A stretch of DNA of 64,000 nucleotides from Microcebus murinus (GCF_040939455.1 NC_134126.1:1856375-1920374), one strand, 5' to 3'. Shown: positions 11,424 through 24,217, counted from the stretch's first letter. Notes: generated from the letters alone by a model not told the origin. Numbers and translations are program-made.

Positions 11424-14400
11424 GTCAGGGTCAGGGTCAAGGTCAAAGACAGGGTCAGGGTCAGTGGTCGGTTTACAATAAGGTTAGAGTTAGTGTTAGG
11501 TTACGGTTAGGGTAGGGATATGGTTAGGGTTATGGTTAATGTTAGGGTAAGGGTTAAATGCAGAGCTAGGGTTAGGGTTACAATTAGGGTTACGGTTAGG
11601 TTTAGGATCAGGGTCAAGATTAGGGTCAGCGTCAAGGTCATGGTCAGGGTCATGGTTAGCCTTAGGGTCTGGGTCAGAGTCAAGGTCAAACCAGGGTCAG
11701 GGTCAGGGTTTCAGTTAGAGTAAGGTTAGGGTTAGGGATCGAGTTAGGGTAGGGTTACAGTTAGGGTTATGGGTAAGGTAGGGTAAAGTTCAAATGCAGA
11801 GCTAGGGTTAGGGTTAGAGTTAGGGTTAGTGTTACGGTCAGGGTCAAGGTCAGGGTCAGAGTCAAGGTCATGTTCAGGGTCATGGTTACAGTCAAGGTCA
11901 GGATCACGGTCATGGTAGCGTTAGGGTCAGGGTCAGGGTCAAGGTCAAATGCAGGCTTAGGGTCAGTGTTCCGGTTACAGTAAGGTGTGCAGTTAGGGTT
12001 GGGGTAGGGTTACGGTTAGGGTTATGGTTAAGGTTAGGGTTAGGGTTAAATGCAGACCTAGGGTTAAGGTTACAGTTAGGGTTAGGGTTAGGTTTAGGGT
12101 CAGGGTCAGAGTCAGCGTCAAGGTCATGGTCAGTGTCATGGTTACATTCAAGTTCATGGTCAGGGTCATGGTTAGCGTTAGGTCTGGGTCAGGGTCAAGG
12201 TCAAAGACAGGGTCAGGGTCAGTGGTCTGGTTAGAGTAAGGTTCGAGTTTGGGTTAGGGTTAGGGTTAGGGTAGGGATACGGTTAGGGTTATGGTTAATG
12301 TTAGGGTAATTGTTAAATGCAGAGCTAGGGTTAGGGTTACAGTTAGGGTTAGGGTTAGGTTTAGGGTCCGGGTCAAGGTCAGGGTCAGCCTCAAGGTCAG
12401 TGTCAGGGTCATGGTTACTTTCAAGGTCATGATCAGCGTCAAAATTAGCGTTAGGTTCTGGGTCAGAGTCAAGGTCGAAGGCAGGGTCAGGGTCAGTGTT
12501 CGGGTTAGAGTAAGGGTACGGTTAGGGATCGAGTTAGGGTAGGGTTACGGTTAGGGTTATGGTTAAGATAGGGTAAAGGTTAAATGCAGAGCTAGGGTTA
12601 GTGTTAGAGTTAGGGTTAGGGTTAGGGTCAGGGTCAAGGTCAGGGTCAGCGACAAATTCAGGGTCAGGGTCATGGTTACGGTCAGTGTCAGTGTCAGAAT
12701 CATGGTTAGCTTTAAGGTCAAGGTCAGGGTCAAGGTCAAAGGCAGCGTCAGGGTCAGTGTTCGGGTTAGAGTAAGGTTAGGGTTAGGGATCGAGTTAGGG
12801 AAGGGTTAAGTTTAGGGTTATGGTTAAGATAGGGTAAAGGTTAAATGCAGAGCTAGGGTTAGGGTTAGAGTTAGGGTTAGAGTTAGGGTCAGGATCAAGG
12901 TCAGGGTCAGCGACAAATTCAGGGTCAGTGTCATGGTTACGGTCAGGGTCAGTGTCAGAATCATGGTTAGCGTTTGTGTCTCGGTCAGGATCAAGGTGAA
13001 AGTCTGGGTCAGGGTCAGTGTTCGGGTTAGAGTAAGGTTATAGTTAGGGTTAGGGTAGGGTTACGGTTAGGGTTATGGTTAGGGTTAGCGTAATGGCTAA
13101 ATGCAGAGCTAGGGTTAAGTTTAGAGTTAGGGTCAGGGTCAAGGTCAGGGTCAGCATCATGGTTATGGTCAAGTTCTGGGTCATGGTCATGGTTAGCGTT
13201 AGGGTCAGGGTCAGGGTCAACGTCAAAGGCAAGGTCACGGTCAGTGTTCGGGTTAGAATAAGGTTACAGTTTGGGTTAGGGTAGGGTTACGGTTAGGGTT
13301 ATGGTTAAGGTTACGGTAAGGGTTCAATGCAGAGCTAGGGTTAGGGTTAGAGTTAGGGTTAGGGTTAGTTTGGCGTCAGGGTCAAGGTCAGGGTCAGCTT
13401 CAAGGTCAGGGTAAGGGTCATGGTTATGGTCAAGGTCAGGATCAGGATCATGGTTAGCGTTAGGGTCTGGGTAAGACTCAAGGTCAAAGCAATTGTCAGG
13501 GTCTGTGTTTGGGTTTGAGTAACATTAGGGATAGGATACGGTTACTGTTAGGGTTATGGTGATGGTTAGGGTAAAGGTTCAATGCAGAGCTAGGGTTAGG
13601 GTTAGAGTTAGGGTAGGGTCACGGTCAAGGTCAGTGTCAGCGTCAGGGTCAGGGTCAGGTTCATGGGTATGGTCAAGGTCAGGGTGAGGGTTTTGGTTAG
13701 CGTTCGGGTCAGGGTCAGGGTCATGGTCAACGCCTGTGTTAGGGTCAGTGTTTGGGTTAGAGTAAGGTTAGAGTTAGGGTACGGGTTAGGGTAGGGTTAC
13801 GGGTAGGGTTATGGTTAAGGTTACGGTAAGGGTTAAATGTAGAGCTAAGGTTAGGGGTAGAGTTAGAGTTAGGGTTAGAGTCACCGTCAAGGACAGAGTC
13901 AGCTTCAAGGTAGGGTCAGAGTCATGGTTAAGGTCAAGGTCAGGATCAGGGTCATGGTTAGCTTTAGGGTCTGGGTCAGGGTCAAGGTCAAAACCTGGGT
14001 CAGGGTCAGTGTTTGGGTTAGAATAAGGTTAGAGTTAGGGTTATGCTAGTGGTACGGTTAGGGATATGGTTAAGGTTAGTGTAAGTGTTAAATACAGACC
14101 AAGGGTTAAGGTTAAAGTTTGGGTTAGGGTTAGGTTTACGGTCAGGGTCAGCGTCAAGGTAATGGTCAGTGTCATGGTTACATTCAAGGTCATGGTCAGG
14201 GTCATGGTTAGCGTTAGGGTCTGGGTCAGGGTCAAGGTCAAAGACAGTGTCAAGGTCAGTGTTCTGGGTAGAGTAAGGTTTGAGTTAGGGTTAGGGTTAG
14301 GGATAGGGTAGGGTTACTGTTAGGGTTCTGGTTATGGTTAGAGTAAGGGTAGAGTATGGTAGACTTAGGGTTAGCGTTATGATCAGGGTCAAGGTCAGGA

Positions 14401-17400
14401 TCGGGGTCATGATTACATTCAAGGTCAGGATCAGGGTCAAGGTCAAACCAGGGTCAGGGTTTGTGTTCAGGTTAGAGTAAGTTTAGAGTTAGGGTTAGGG
14501 TAGGTTTTCGGTTAGCGGTATGGTTAATGTTAGGGTAAGGGTTAAATGCAGAGCTAGGGTTATGGTTAGAGTTAGGGTTAGGGTTAGGTTTGGCATAAGG
14601 GTCAAGGTCAGAGTCAGCTTCAAGGTCACGGTAAGGGTCATGGTTACGGTCAAGGTCAGGGTCAGGGTCATGGTTAGCGTTAGGATCTGTGTAAGACTCA
14701 AGGTCAAAGCAAGGGTCAGGGTCTGTGTTTGGGTTTGAGTAACGTTAGGGTTAGGGTAGGGTTACTGTTAGGGTTATTGTTAAGGTTATGGTAAGGGTTC
14801 AATGCAGAGCTAGGGTTAGGGTTAGAGTTAGGGTTAGGGTCACTGCCAAGGTCAGGATCAGCGTCAAGGTCAGGGTCAGGGTAATGGGTATAGTCAAGTT
14901 CAGGGTTTGGGTCATGGTTAGCGTTCGGGTCAGGGTAACGGTCAAGGTCAAAGACAGGATCAGGGTCAGTTTTCCAGTTAGAGTAAGATTAGGGTAAGGG
15001 TTAGGGTAGGGTTACGGTTAGGATTATGGTTAAGGTTAGGTTAAGGGTTAAATGCAGAGCTAGGGTTAGAGTTAGGGTTAGGGTTAGGGTTAGGGTTAGG
15101 GTCACGGTCAATGTCAGGGTCAGCGTCAAGGTCAGGGTCAGGGTCATATGTACTGTCAAATTCAGGGTCTGGGTTATGGTTAGAGTTTGGGTCTCGGTCA
15201 GGGTCAAGGTGAAAGCCTGGGTCAGGGTCAGTGTTCGGGTTAGAGTAAGGTTAGGGTTAGGGATCGAGTTAGGGTAGGGTTACGGTTAGAGTTATGGTTA
15301 AGATAGGGTAAAGGTTTAATGCAGAGCTAAGGTTAGGGTTAGGGTTAGCGTCAGGGTCAATGTCAGGGTCAGCGTCAAATTCAGGGTCAGGGTCATGGTT
15401 AGGTCAGGGTCAGTGTCAGGGTCATGGTTAGCGTTTGGGTCTCGGTAAGGGTGAAGGTGAAAGCCTGGGTCAGGGTCAGTGTTCGGGTTATAGTAAGGTT
15501 AGAGTTAGGGTTAGGGTAGGGTTACTGTAAGGGTTATGGTTAAGGTTAGCGTAACGGTTAAATGCATAGCTAGGGTTAGGTTTAGGTTTAGGGTCAGGGT
15601 CAAGGTCAGGGTCAGCGTCAAGGTCAAGGTCAGGGTCATGGTTATGGTCAAGGTCAGGGTCAGGGTCATGGTTGGCGTTAGGGTCAGGGTCAGGGTCAAG
15701 GTCAAAGACAGGGCTAGGGTCAGTGGTCGGTTTACAATAAGGTTAGAGTTAGGGTTAGGTTTACGGTTAGGGTAGGGATATGGTTAATGTTAGGGTAAGG
15801 GTTAAATGCAGAGCTAGGGTTAGGGTTACAATTAGGTTTACGGTTAGGTTTAGGGTCACGGTCAAGATTAGGGTCAGCGTCAAGGTCAGGGTCAGGGTCA
15901 TGGTTACAGTCAAGTCATGGTCAGGGTCATGGTAAGCCTTAGGGTCTGGGTCAGACTCAAGGTCAAAGCAAGGGTCAGGGTCTGTGTTTGGGTTTGAGTA
16001 ACGTTAGGATCAGGGTAGGGTTACTGTTAGGGTTATGGTTAAGGCTAGGCTAAGGGTTCAAGACAGAGCTAGGGTTAGGTTTAGAGTTAGGGTTAGGATC
16101 ACGGTGAAGGTCAGGGTCAGCATCAAGGTCAGGGTCAGAGTCATGTGTATGGTCAAGGTCAGGGTCTGGGTTTTGGTTAGCATTCTGGTCAGGGTCAGGG
16201 TCAAGGTCAAATCCTGGGTTAGGGTCAGTGTTCGGGTTAGAGTAAGGTTAGAGTTAGGGTAAGGGTTAGGGTAAAGATACTGTTAGGGTTATGGTTAAGG
16301 TTACGGTAAGGTTTAAATGGAGAGTTAGGGTTATGGTTACAGTTAGGGTTAGGGTTAGGTTTAGGGTCAGGGTCAGGGTCAGCGTCAAGATCAGGGTCAG
16401 GGTGATGGTTACATTCAACGTCATGATCAGAGTCATGGTTAGCCTTATGGTCTGGGTTAGATTCAAGGTCAAACCAGGGTCAGGGTCAGTGTTTGAGTTA
16501 GAGTAAGGTTATGGTTAGGGATCGAGTTAGGGTAGGGTTACGGTTAGGGTTATGGTTAAGGTAGGGTAAAGATCAAATGCAGAGCTAGGGTTAGGGTTAG
16601 AGTTAGGGTTAGGGTTAGGTTTGGGGTCAGGGTCAAGGTCAGGGTCAGTGTCATGGGTATGGTCAAGGTCAGGGTTAGGGTTTGGGTTAGCGTCCTGGTC
16701 ATGGTCAGGGTCAAGCTCAAAGCCTGATTTAGGGTCAGTGTTTGAATTACAGTAAGATTAGGGTTAGGGATCGAGTTACGGTAGGGTTACGGTTAGGGTT
16801 ATGTTTAAGGTAGGGTAATGGTCAAATGCAGAGCTAGGGTTAGGGTTACATTTAGCGATAGGGTTAGAGTCAGGGTCAAGGTCTGGGTCAGCGTCAAGGT
16901 CAGCTTCAGCATCATGGTTACGGTCAAGGGCAGGATCACGGTCATGGTATGCATTAGGGTCAGGGTCAGGGTCAAGGTCAAACGCAGGGTCAGGGTCAGT
17001 TTTCGGGTTAGAATAAGTTTACAGTTAGGGTTCGGGTAGTGTTACAGTTAGCATTATGGTTAAGGTTAGCGTAAGGGTTAAATGCAGAGCTAGGGTTAGG
17101 GTTACAGTTACGGATAGGGTTAGGTTTAGAGTGTGGGTCAGCCTCAAGGTCAGTGTCAGGGTCATGGTTATGTTCAAGGTCATGATCAGGGTCAAAATTA
17201 GCGTTAGGTTCTGGGTCAGAGTCAAGGTCAAAGCCAGGGTCAGTGTTCGGGTTAGAGTAAGGTTAGGGTTAGGGTTACGGGTTAGGGTTAGGGTTAGGGT
17301 AGGGTAGGCATACTGTTAGGGTTCTGGTTATGGTTAGGGTAAGGGTTAAATGTAGAGCCTGGGTTAAGGTTAGACTTAGGGTTAGCGTTATGATCAGGGT

Positions 17401-18615
17401 CAAGGTCAGGGTCGGGGTCATGGTTACATTCAAGGTCAGGGTCAGGGTCAAGGTCAATCCAGGGTCAGGGTCAGTGTTCGGGTTAGAGTAATGTTAGAGT
17501 TATGGGTATGGTAGGGTTTCGGTTAGCGGTATGGTTAAGGTTAGGGTAAGGGTTAAATGCAGAGCTAGGGTTTGGGTTAGAGTTAGGTTTAGTGTTAGGG
17601 TCAGGGTCAAGGTCTGGTCAGTGTCAAGGTCAGCATCAGGGTCATGGGTATGGTCAAGGTCAGGTTCAGGGTTTTGGTTTGGGTCAGGGTCAGGGTCAAG
17701 GTCGAAGCCTGGGTTAGGGTCAGTGTTCGGGTTAGAGTAAGGTTAGAGTTAGGCTAAGGGTTAGGGTAGGGTTACGGTTAGCGTTATGGTTAAGGTTACG
17801 GTAAGGGATAAATGCAGAGCTAAGGTTAGGTTTAGAGTTAGGGTTAGGGTTAGAGTCACGGTCAAGGACAGGGTCAGCGTGAAGGTCAGGGTCAGGGTCA
17901 TGGTTACGGTCAAGGTCAGGTTCTGGGTCATGGTTAGCGTTCTGATCAGAGTCATGGTCAAGGTCAAAGGCAGGATCATGGTCAGTGTTCGAGTTAGAGT
18001 AAGGTTAGGGTTAGGGTGAGGGTAGGGTTCCTGTTAGGGTTACGGTTTAGGTTAGGGTAAGGGTTAATTGCAGAGCTATGGTTAGGGTTAGAGTTAGGGT
18101 TAGGGTCAGGGTCAAGGTCAGGGTCAGCATCAAATTCAGGGTCAGGGTCATGGTTACGGTCAGGGTCAGTGTCCGGGTCATGGTTAGCGTTTGGGTCTCG
18201 GTCAGGGTCAAGGTGAAAGCCTGGGTCAGGGTCAGTGTTTGGGTTAGAGTACGGTTAGAGTTAGGGTTAGGGTAGTATTACGGTAAGGGTTATGGTTAAG
18301 GTTAGCGTAATGGTTAAATGCAGAGCTAGGTTTAGGTTTAGAGTTAGGTTTAGGGTTAGGGTCAGGGTCAAGGTCAGGTCAGTGACAAGGTCATGGTCAG
18401 GGTCATGGCTATGGTCAAGGTCAGGGTCAGGGTCATGGTTAGCCTTAGGGTCAGGGTCAAGGTCAAAGACAGGGTCAGGGTCAGTGGTCGGTTTAGAGTA
18501 AGGTTAGAGTTAGGGTTAGGGTTAGGGTTAGGGTAGGTTTACGATTAGTGTTATGGTTAAGGTTAGCATAAGGGTTAAATGCAAAGCTAGGGTTAGGGTT
18601 ACAGTTACGGTTAGG
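11424..18615 (+). repeat. Array A, complete copy A2 (7192 bp), last of the array
   Basis: This is the last homogenised copy. Private variants seen are T at 16688 and C at 16779. At 18616 it passes into the intact form of the monomer that is truncated at 4199-4369 inside the array, so this edge preserves the pre-duplication sequence. Confidence 0.9.
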
Positions 18616-18844
18616 TTTTGGTTTAGGGTCAGGGTCAAGGTCAGGGTCACCTTCAAGGTCAGTGTCAGGGTCATGGTTACGTTCAAGGTCATGATCAGGG
18701 TCAAAATTAGCGTTAGGTTCTGGGTCAGAGTTAAGGTCAAAGCCAGGGTTAGGGTCAGTGTTCCGGTTAGAGTAAGGTTAGGGTTAGGGTTAGAGTTAGG
18801 GTAGGGTTACTGTTAGGGTTCTGGTTATGGTTAGGGTAAGGGTT

Positions 18845-18922
18845 AAATATAAAGCTTGGGTTAGGGTTAGACTTAGGGTTAGCGTTATGGTTAAGGTTAG
18901 GGTAAGGGTTAAATGCAGAGTT
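18845..18922 (+). repeat. Monomer with about 141-bp internal deletion (copy 1)
   Basis: Two cores lie only 66 bp apart. The left part matches the monomer that normally runs GTTAGCGTTATGATCAGGG for a 207-bp spacing. Here GTTAGCGTTATG joins directly to GGTTAAGGTTAGGG of the next monomer. The same joint recurs at 21970-22047. Confidence 0.8.
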
Positions 18923-19166
18923 AGGGTTAGGGTTAGAGTTAGGGTTAGGTGTAGGTTTGTGGTCTGGGTCAAGGTCAGGGTCAGCTTCAAGGTCAGGGTA
19001 AGGGTCATGGTTACGGTCAAGGTCAGGGTCAGGGTCATGGTTAGTGTGAGGGTCTGGGTAAGAATCAAGGTCAAATCAAGGGTCAAGTTCTGTGTTTGGG
19101 TTTGAGTAACGTTAGGGTTAGGCTAGCGTTACTGTTAGGGTTATGGTTAAGGTTAGGGTAAGGGTT

Positions 19167-20186
19167 CAATGCAGAGCTAGGTTTAGAGTTAGGTTTAGGG
19201 TCACGGTCAAGGTCAGGGTCAGCGTCAAGGTCAGGTTCAGGGTCATGGGTACGGTCAAGGTCAGGGTCAGGGTTTTGGTTAATATTCGGGTCAGGGTCTG
19301 AGTCAAGGTCAAAGCCTGGGTTAGGGTCAGTGTTCGGGTTAGAGTAAGGTTAGTGTTAGGGTAAGGGTTAGGGTAGGGTTATGGTTAGGGTTATGGTTAA
19401 GGTAACCGTAAGGGTTAAATGCAGAGCTAGGGTTAGTGTTAGAGTAAGATTTAGGGTTAGGTTCAGGGTGAAGGTTAGGGTCAGCGTCAAGGTCCGGTTC
19501 AGGGTCATGGTTACGGTCAAGGTCTGGGTCTGGGTCATGGTTAGCGTTCGGGTCAGGGTCACGGTCAAGGTCAAAGGCAGGATCAGGGTCATGTTCGAGT
19601 TAGAATAAGGTTAGGGTTAGGGTTAGGGTAGGGTTACGGTTAGGGTTATGGTTAAGTTTAGGTTAAGGGTTAAAAGCAGAGCTAGGGTTAGGGTTAGAGT
19701 TAGGGTTAGGGTTAGGGTCAGGGTCAAAGTCAGGGTCAGCGTCAAATTCTGGAATAGGGTCATGGTTACGGTCAGGGTCAGTGTCAGGGTCATGGTTAGC
19801 TTATGGTCTGGGTCAAGTTCAAGGTCCAAACCTGGGTCAGGGTCAGTGTTCCAGTTAGAGTAAGGTTAGTGTTAGGGATCGATCTAGGGTATTGTTAGGG
19901 TTAGGGTTATGGTTAAGGTAGGGTAAAGGTTAAATGCAGTGCTAGGGTTAGGGTTACAGTTAGATTTACGGTTAGGGTCAGGGTCAAGTTTAGGGTCAGC
20001 GTCAAAGTCAGGGTCAGGGTCATGTTTACGGTTAAGGTCAGGTTCTGGGTCATGGTTAGCGTTCTGGTCAGGGTCACGGTCAAGGTCAAAGGCAGGATCA
20101 TGGTCAGTGTTCGAGTTAGAGTAAGGTTAGGGTTAGGGTGAGGGTAGGGTTCCAGTTAGGGTTACGGTTAAGGTCATGTAAGGGTT
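19167..20186 (+). repeat. Fossil four-monomer HOR, copy 1
   Basis: The monomers with cores 19167, 19417, 19672 and 19932 match, in order, those at 20187, 20455, 20710 and 20964. Shared rare words include the AAAAGCAG core variant (19672, 20710), a CTGGAATAG word in the same monomer and GGGATCGATCTAGGGTATTG. Scattered substitutions and 6-bp indels show that it is far older than arrays A-C. Confidence 0.8.
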
Positions 20187-21219
20187 CAATGCAGAGCTAG
20201 GGTTAGAGTTAGAGTTAGGGTTAGGGTTAGGTTTGGTGTCATGGTCAAGGTCAGGGTCAGCGCCAAGGTCAGGTTCAGGGTCATGGGTACCGTCAAGGTC
20301 AGGGTCACAGTTTTGGTTAGCATTCGGGTCAGGGTCAGGGTCAAGGTCAAAGCCTGGTTTAGGGTCAGTGTTCGGGTTAGAGTATGGTTAGAATTAGGGT
20401 AAGGTTTAGTGGAGGGTTACGGTTATGGTTATGGTTAAGGTTACCGTAAGGGTTAAACGCAGAGCTAGGGTTAGGGTTAGAGTAAGATTTAGGGTTAGGG
20501 TCAGGGTCAAGGTTAGGGTCAGCGTCAATTTCCGGTTCAGGGTCATGGTTACGGTCAAGGTCAGGGTCTGGGTCATGGTTAGCGTTCGGGTCAGGGTCAC
20601 GGTCAAGGTCAAAGACAGGATCAGGGTCATGTTCGAGTTAGAATAAGGTTAGGGTTAGGGTTAGGGTAGGGTTACCGTTAGTGTTATGGTTAAGTTTAGG
20701 GTAAGGGTTAAAAGCAGTGCTGGGGTTAGGGTTAGATTTAGGGTTAGGGTTAGGGTCAGGGACAAGGTCTGGGTCAGCGTCAAATTCTGGAATAGAGTCA
20801 TGGTTACGGTCAGGGTCAGTGTCAGGGTCATGGTTAGCTTATGGTCTGGGTCAAGGTCAAAACCTGGGTCAGGGTCAGTGTTCCAGTTAGAGTAAGGTTA
20901 GGGTTAGGGATCGATCTAGGGTATTGTTAGGGTTAGGGTTATAGTTAAGGTAGGGTAAAGGTTTAATGCAGAGCTAGGGTTAGGGTTACAGTTAGATTTA
21001 GGGTTAGGGTCAGGGTTAAGTTTAGGGTCAGCGTAAAGGTCAGGGTCAGGGTCATGGTTACGGTCAAGGTCATGTTCTGGGTCATGGTTAGCGTTCTGGT
21101 CAGGGTCACGGTCAAGGTCAAAGTCAGGATCAGGGTCAGTGTTCGAGTTAGAGTAAGGTTAGGGTTATGGTGAGGGTAGGGTTCCGGTTAGGGTCATGGT
21201 TAAGGTTAGAGTAAGGGTT
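20187..21219 (+). repeat. Fossil four-monomer HOR, copy 2
   Basis: This is the second copy of the roughly 1.03-kb duplication. The monomer-to-monomer offset is 1038 bp in the middle two, 1032 bp in the fourth and 1020 bp in the first. The next monomer (21220) is of a different type, so there are only two copies. Confidence 0.8.
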
Positions 21220-21905
21220 AAATGCAGAGCTAGGGTTAGGGTTAGAGTTAGGGTTAAGGTCAGGGTCAAGGTCAGGGTCAGCGTCAAATTTAGGGTCAGG
21301 GTTATGGTTACAGTCAGGGTCAGTGTCAGGGTCATGGTTAGCGTTTGGGTCTCGGTCCTGGTTAAGGTGAAAGCCTGGGTCGGGGTCAGTGTTTGGCTTA
21401 GAGTAAGGTTAGAGTTAGGGTTAGTGTAGGGTTACGGTTAGGGTTATGGTTAAGGTAACGTAACGGTTAAATGCAGAGCTTGGTTTAGGTTTAGAGTTTG
21501 GTTTAGGGTTAGGGTCAGAGTCAAGGTCAGGGTCAGCGACAAGGTCATGATCAGGGTCATGGCTATGGTCAAGGTCAGGGTCAGGGTCATGGTTAGCGTT
21601 AGGGTCAGTGTCAGGGTCAAGGTCAAAGACAGGGTCAGGGTCAGTGGTCGGTTTAGAGTAAGGTTAGAGTTAGGGTTAGGGTTAAGGTTAGCATAAGGGT
21701 TAGATGCAGAGCTAGGGTTAGGGTTACAGTTACAGTTACGTTTAGGTTTAGGGTCAGGGTCAAGGTCTGGGTCAGCCTCAAGGTCAGTGTCAGGGTCATG
21801 GTTACGTTCAAGGTCATGATCAGGGTCAAAATTAGCGTTAGGTTCTGGGTCAGAGTTAAGGTCAAAGCCAGGGTTAGGGTCAGTGTTCCGGTTAGAGTAA
21901 GGTTA

Positions 21906-21926
21906 GGGTTAGGGTTAGGGTTAGGG
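21906..21926 (+). other. Telomere-type G-run (four GGG runs), G-quadruplex candidate
   Basis: GGG runs start at 21906, 21912, 21918 and 21924 with TTA loops, upstream of the monomer core at 21970. It sits in the same monomer position as the array B tract at 30396. Confidence 0.65.
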
Positions 21927-21969
21927 TAGGGTTACTGTTAGGGTTCTGGTTATGGTTAGGGTAAGGGTT

Positions 21970-22047
21970 AAATGTAGAGGTTGAGTTAGGGTTAGACTTA
22001 GGGTTAGCGTTATGGTTAAGGTTAGGGTAAGGCTTAAATGCAGAGCT
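21970..22047 (+). repeat. Monomer with about 141-bp internal deletion (copy 2)
   Basis: This is the same 66-bp core spacing and the same GTTAGCGTTATG/GGTTAAGG joint as at 18845, 3125 bp away. The shared joint marks the two regions as descended from one event. Confidence 0.8.
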
Positions 22048-23479
22048 AGGTTTAGGGTTAGAGTTAGGGTTAGGTGTAGGTTTGGGGTCAGGGTCAAGGT
22101 CAGGGTCAGTTTGAAGGTCAGGGTCAGGGTCATGGTTATGGTCAAGGTCAGGGTCAGGATCATGATTAGCATTAGGGTCAGGGTAAGGGTCAAGGTCAAA
22201 GACAGGGTCAGGGTCAGTGGTCGGTTTAGAGTAAGGTTAGAGTTAGGGTTAGGTTAAGGGTTAGGGGAGGGATACGATTAGGGTTATGGTTAATGTTAGG
22301 GTAAGGGTTAAATGCAGAGCTAGGATTAGGGTTACAGTTAGGGTTAGGGTTAGGTTTACGGTCAGGGTCAAGATTAGGGTCAGCGTCAAGGTCAGGTTCA
22401 GAGTCATGGTTACATTCAAGGTCATGGTCAGGGTCATGGTTAGCGTAAGGGTCTGGGTAAGGCTCAAGGTCAAAGCAAGGGTCAGGGTCTGTGTTTTGGT
22501 TTGAGTAACGTTAGGGTTTGTGTCGGGTTACTGTTAGGGTTATGGTTAAGGTTAAGGTAAGGGTTGTATGCAGAGCTAGGGTTAGGGTTACAGTTAGGGT
22601 TAGGGTCTCGGTCAAGGTCAGGATTAGCGTCAAGGTCAAGGTCAGGGTCATGGGTACCATCAAGGTAAGGGTCAGAGTTTTGGTTAGTGTTCGAGTCAGG
22701 GTCAGGGTCCTGGTCAAAGCCTGGGTTAGGGTAGTGTTCGGGTTAGAGTAAGGTTAGAGTTAGGGTAAGGGTTGTGGTAGGTTTACGGTTAGGGTTATGG
22801 TTAAGGTTATGGAAAGGGTTAAATGCAGAGCTAAGCTTAGGGTTAGAGTTAGGGTTAGGGTTAGAGTCACGGTCTAGGACATGGTCAGCATCAAGGTCAG
22901 TGTAAGGGTCATGGTTAAGGTGAAGGTCAGGGTCATGGTTAGCTTTAGGGTCTGGGTCAGGGTCAAGGTCAAAATCTGGGTCAGGGTCAGTGTTCGAGTT
23001 AGAGTAAGGTTAGGGTTAGGGATCGATTTAGGGTAGGGTTACGGTTAGGGTTATGGTTAAGGTAGGATAAAGGCCAAATGCAGAGCTAGGGTTAGAGTTA
23101 GAGTTAGATTTAGGGTTAGGGTCAGGGTCAAGATTAGGGTCAGCGTCAAGGTCAGGGTCAGGGTCATGGTTTGGGTCAAGGTTATCATCTTGGTCATGCT
23201 TAGCGTTCGGGTCAGGGTCACGGTCAAGGTCAAAGGCAGGATCACGGTCATGTTCAAGCTAGAGTAATGTTAGGGTTAGGGATCAAGTTAGGGTAGGGTT
23301 ACGGTTAGGGTTATGGTTAAGGTTCCGGTAAGGGTTAAATGCAGAGCTAAGGTTAGGGTTAGAGTTAGGGTTAGAGTCACGGTCAAGGACAGCGTCAGCG
23401 TCAAGGTCAGTGATCAGGTCATGCTTACAGTCAAGATCAGGATCCCGGTAATGGTTAACCTTAGGTTCAGGGTCAGCGG

Positions 23480-23700
23480 CAAGGTCAAAGGCAGTGTCAG
23501 GGTCAGTGTTGGTGTTAGAGTAAGGTTAGTGTTAGGGATCGAGTTACGGTAGGGTTACGGTTAGGGTTATGGTTAAGATAGGATAAAGGTTAAATGCAGA
23601 GCTAGGGTTAGGGTTAGAGTTAGGGTTAGGGTTAGGGTCAGAGTCAAGGTGAGGGTCAGCATCAAATTCAGGGTCAGGGTCATGGTTATGTTCAGGGTCA
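23480..23700 (+). repeat. Local doublet, copy 1 (about 517-bp offset)
   Basis: The rare words GTGTTGGTGTTAGAGTAAG, TTAGTGTTAGGGATC and CAAGGTGAGGGT occur here in order and again about 517 bp to the right. The monomers further out do not match, so this is a short two-monomer duplication or conversion tract. Confidence 0.55.
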
Positions 23701-23996
23701 GTGTCAGGGTTATGGTTAGCGTTTGGGTCTCGGTCAGGGTCAAGTTGAAAGCCGGGGTCAGGGTCAGTGTTTGGGTTAGAGTAAGGTTAGAGTTAGGGTT
23801 AGGGTAGGATTTCGGTTAGGGTTATGTTTAAGGTTCGCATAACGTTTAAATACAGAGATAGGTTTAGGTTTAGAGTTAGGTTTAGGGTTAGTGTCAGAGT
23901 CAAGGTCAGGGTCAGCTTCAAGGTCAGGGTCAAGGTCATGGTTACAGTCAAGTTCAGGATCACGGTTATGGTTAGCGTTAGGGTCAGGGTCAGGGT

Positions 23997-24217
23997 CAAG
24001 GTCAAAGGCAGGGTCAGGGTCAGTGTTGGTGTTAGAGTAAGCTTAGTGTTAGGGATCAAGTTAGGGTAGGGTTACGGTTAGGGTTATGGTTAAGATACGG
24101 TAAAGGTTAAATCCAGAGCTAAGGTTAAGGTTAGAGTTAGGGTTAGGGTTAGGGTCAGGGTCAAGGTGAGGGTTAGCGTTAAATTCAGTGTCAGGGTCTG
24201 GTTACGGTCAAGGTCAG
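23997..24217 (+). repeat. Local doublet, copy 2 (about 517-bp offset)
   Basis: This is the partner of 23480-23700. It has since diverged, for example AAATCCAG in place of AAATGCAG in the core at 24109 and TAAGCTTAG in place of TAAGGTTAG. Confidence 0.55.

Larger units (their letters stand above)
1..18615 (+). repeat. HOR array A, 7192-bp period, 29 monomers
   Basis: Position 1 recurs at 7193 and 14379 and the sequence between is almost identical. Cores in the first pass start at 166, 422, 672, 939, 1182, 1426, 1681, 1937, 2197, 2446, 2702, 2970, 3177, 3432, 3688, 3938, 4199, 4370, 4606, 4862, 5129, 5396, 5657, 5913, 6139, 6394, 6649 and 6904, with a coreless monomer near 7163. Differences noticed between passes are few: 128, 1556/8742, 2277/9463, 2310/16688, 3574/10760, 4030/11216, 16779, and one hexamer lost near 7889. 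Homology stops sharply at 18615/18616, giving the right edge. The left edge is outside the window. Confidence 0.95.
18616..21701 (+). repeat. Diverged monomer region M1, right of array A
   Basis: These are the same monomer types without near-identical HOR structure. Cores are at 18845, 18911, 19167, 19417, 19672, 19932, 20187, 20455, 20710, 20964, 21220 and 21469. The region contains a short 66-bp core spacing (18845-18911) and an old four-monomer duplication. There is no gene-like sequence. Confidence 0.85.

Noticed and set aside
1..18615. CRISPR-like direct repeats
   Set aside because: The cores are regularly spaced, but the intervening sequence is itself repetitive and there are no unique spacers, leader or cas genes.
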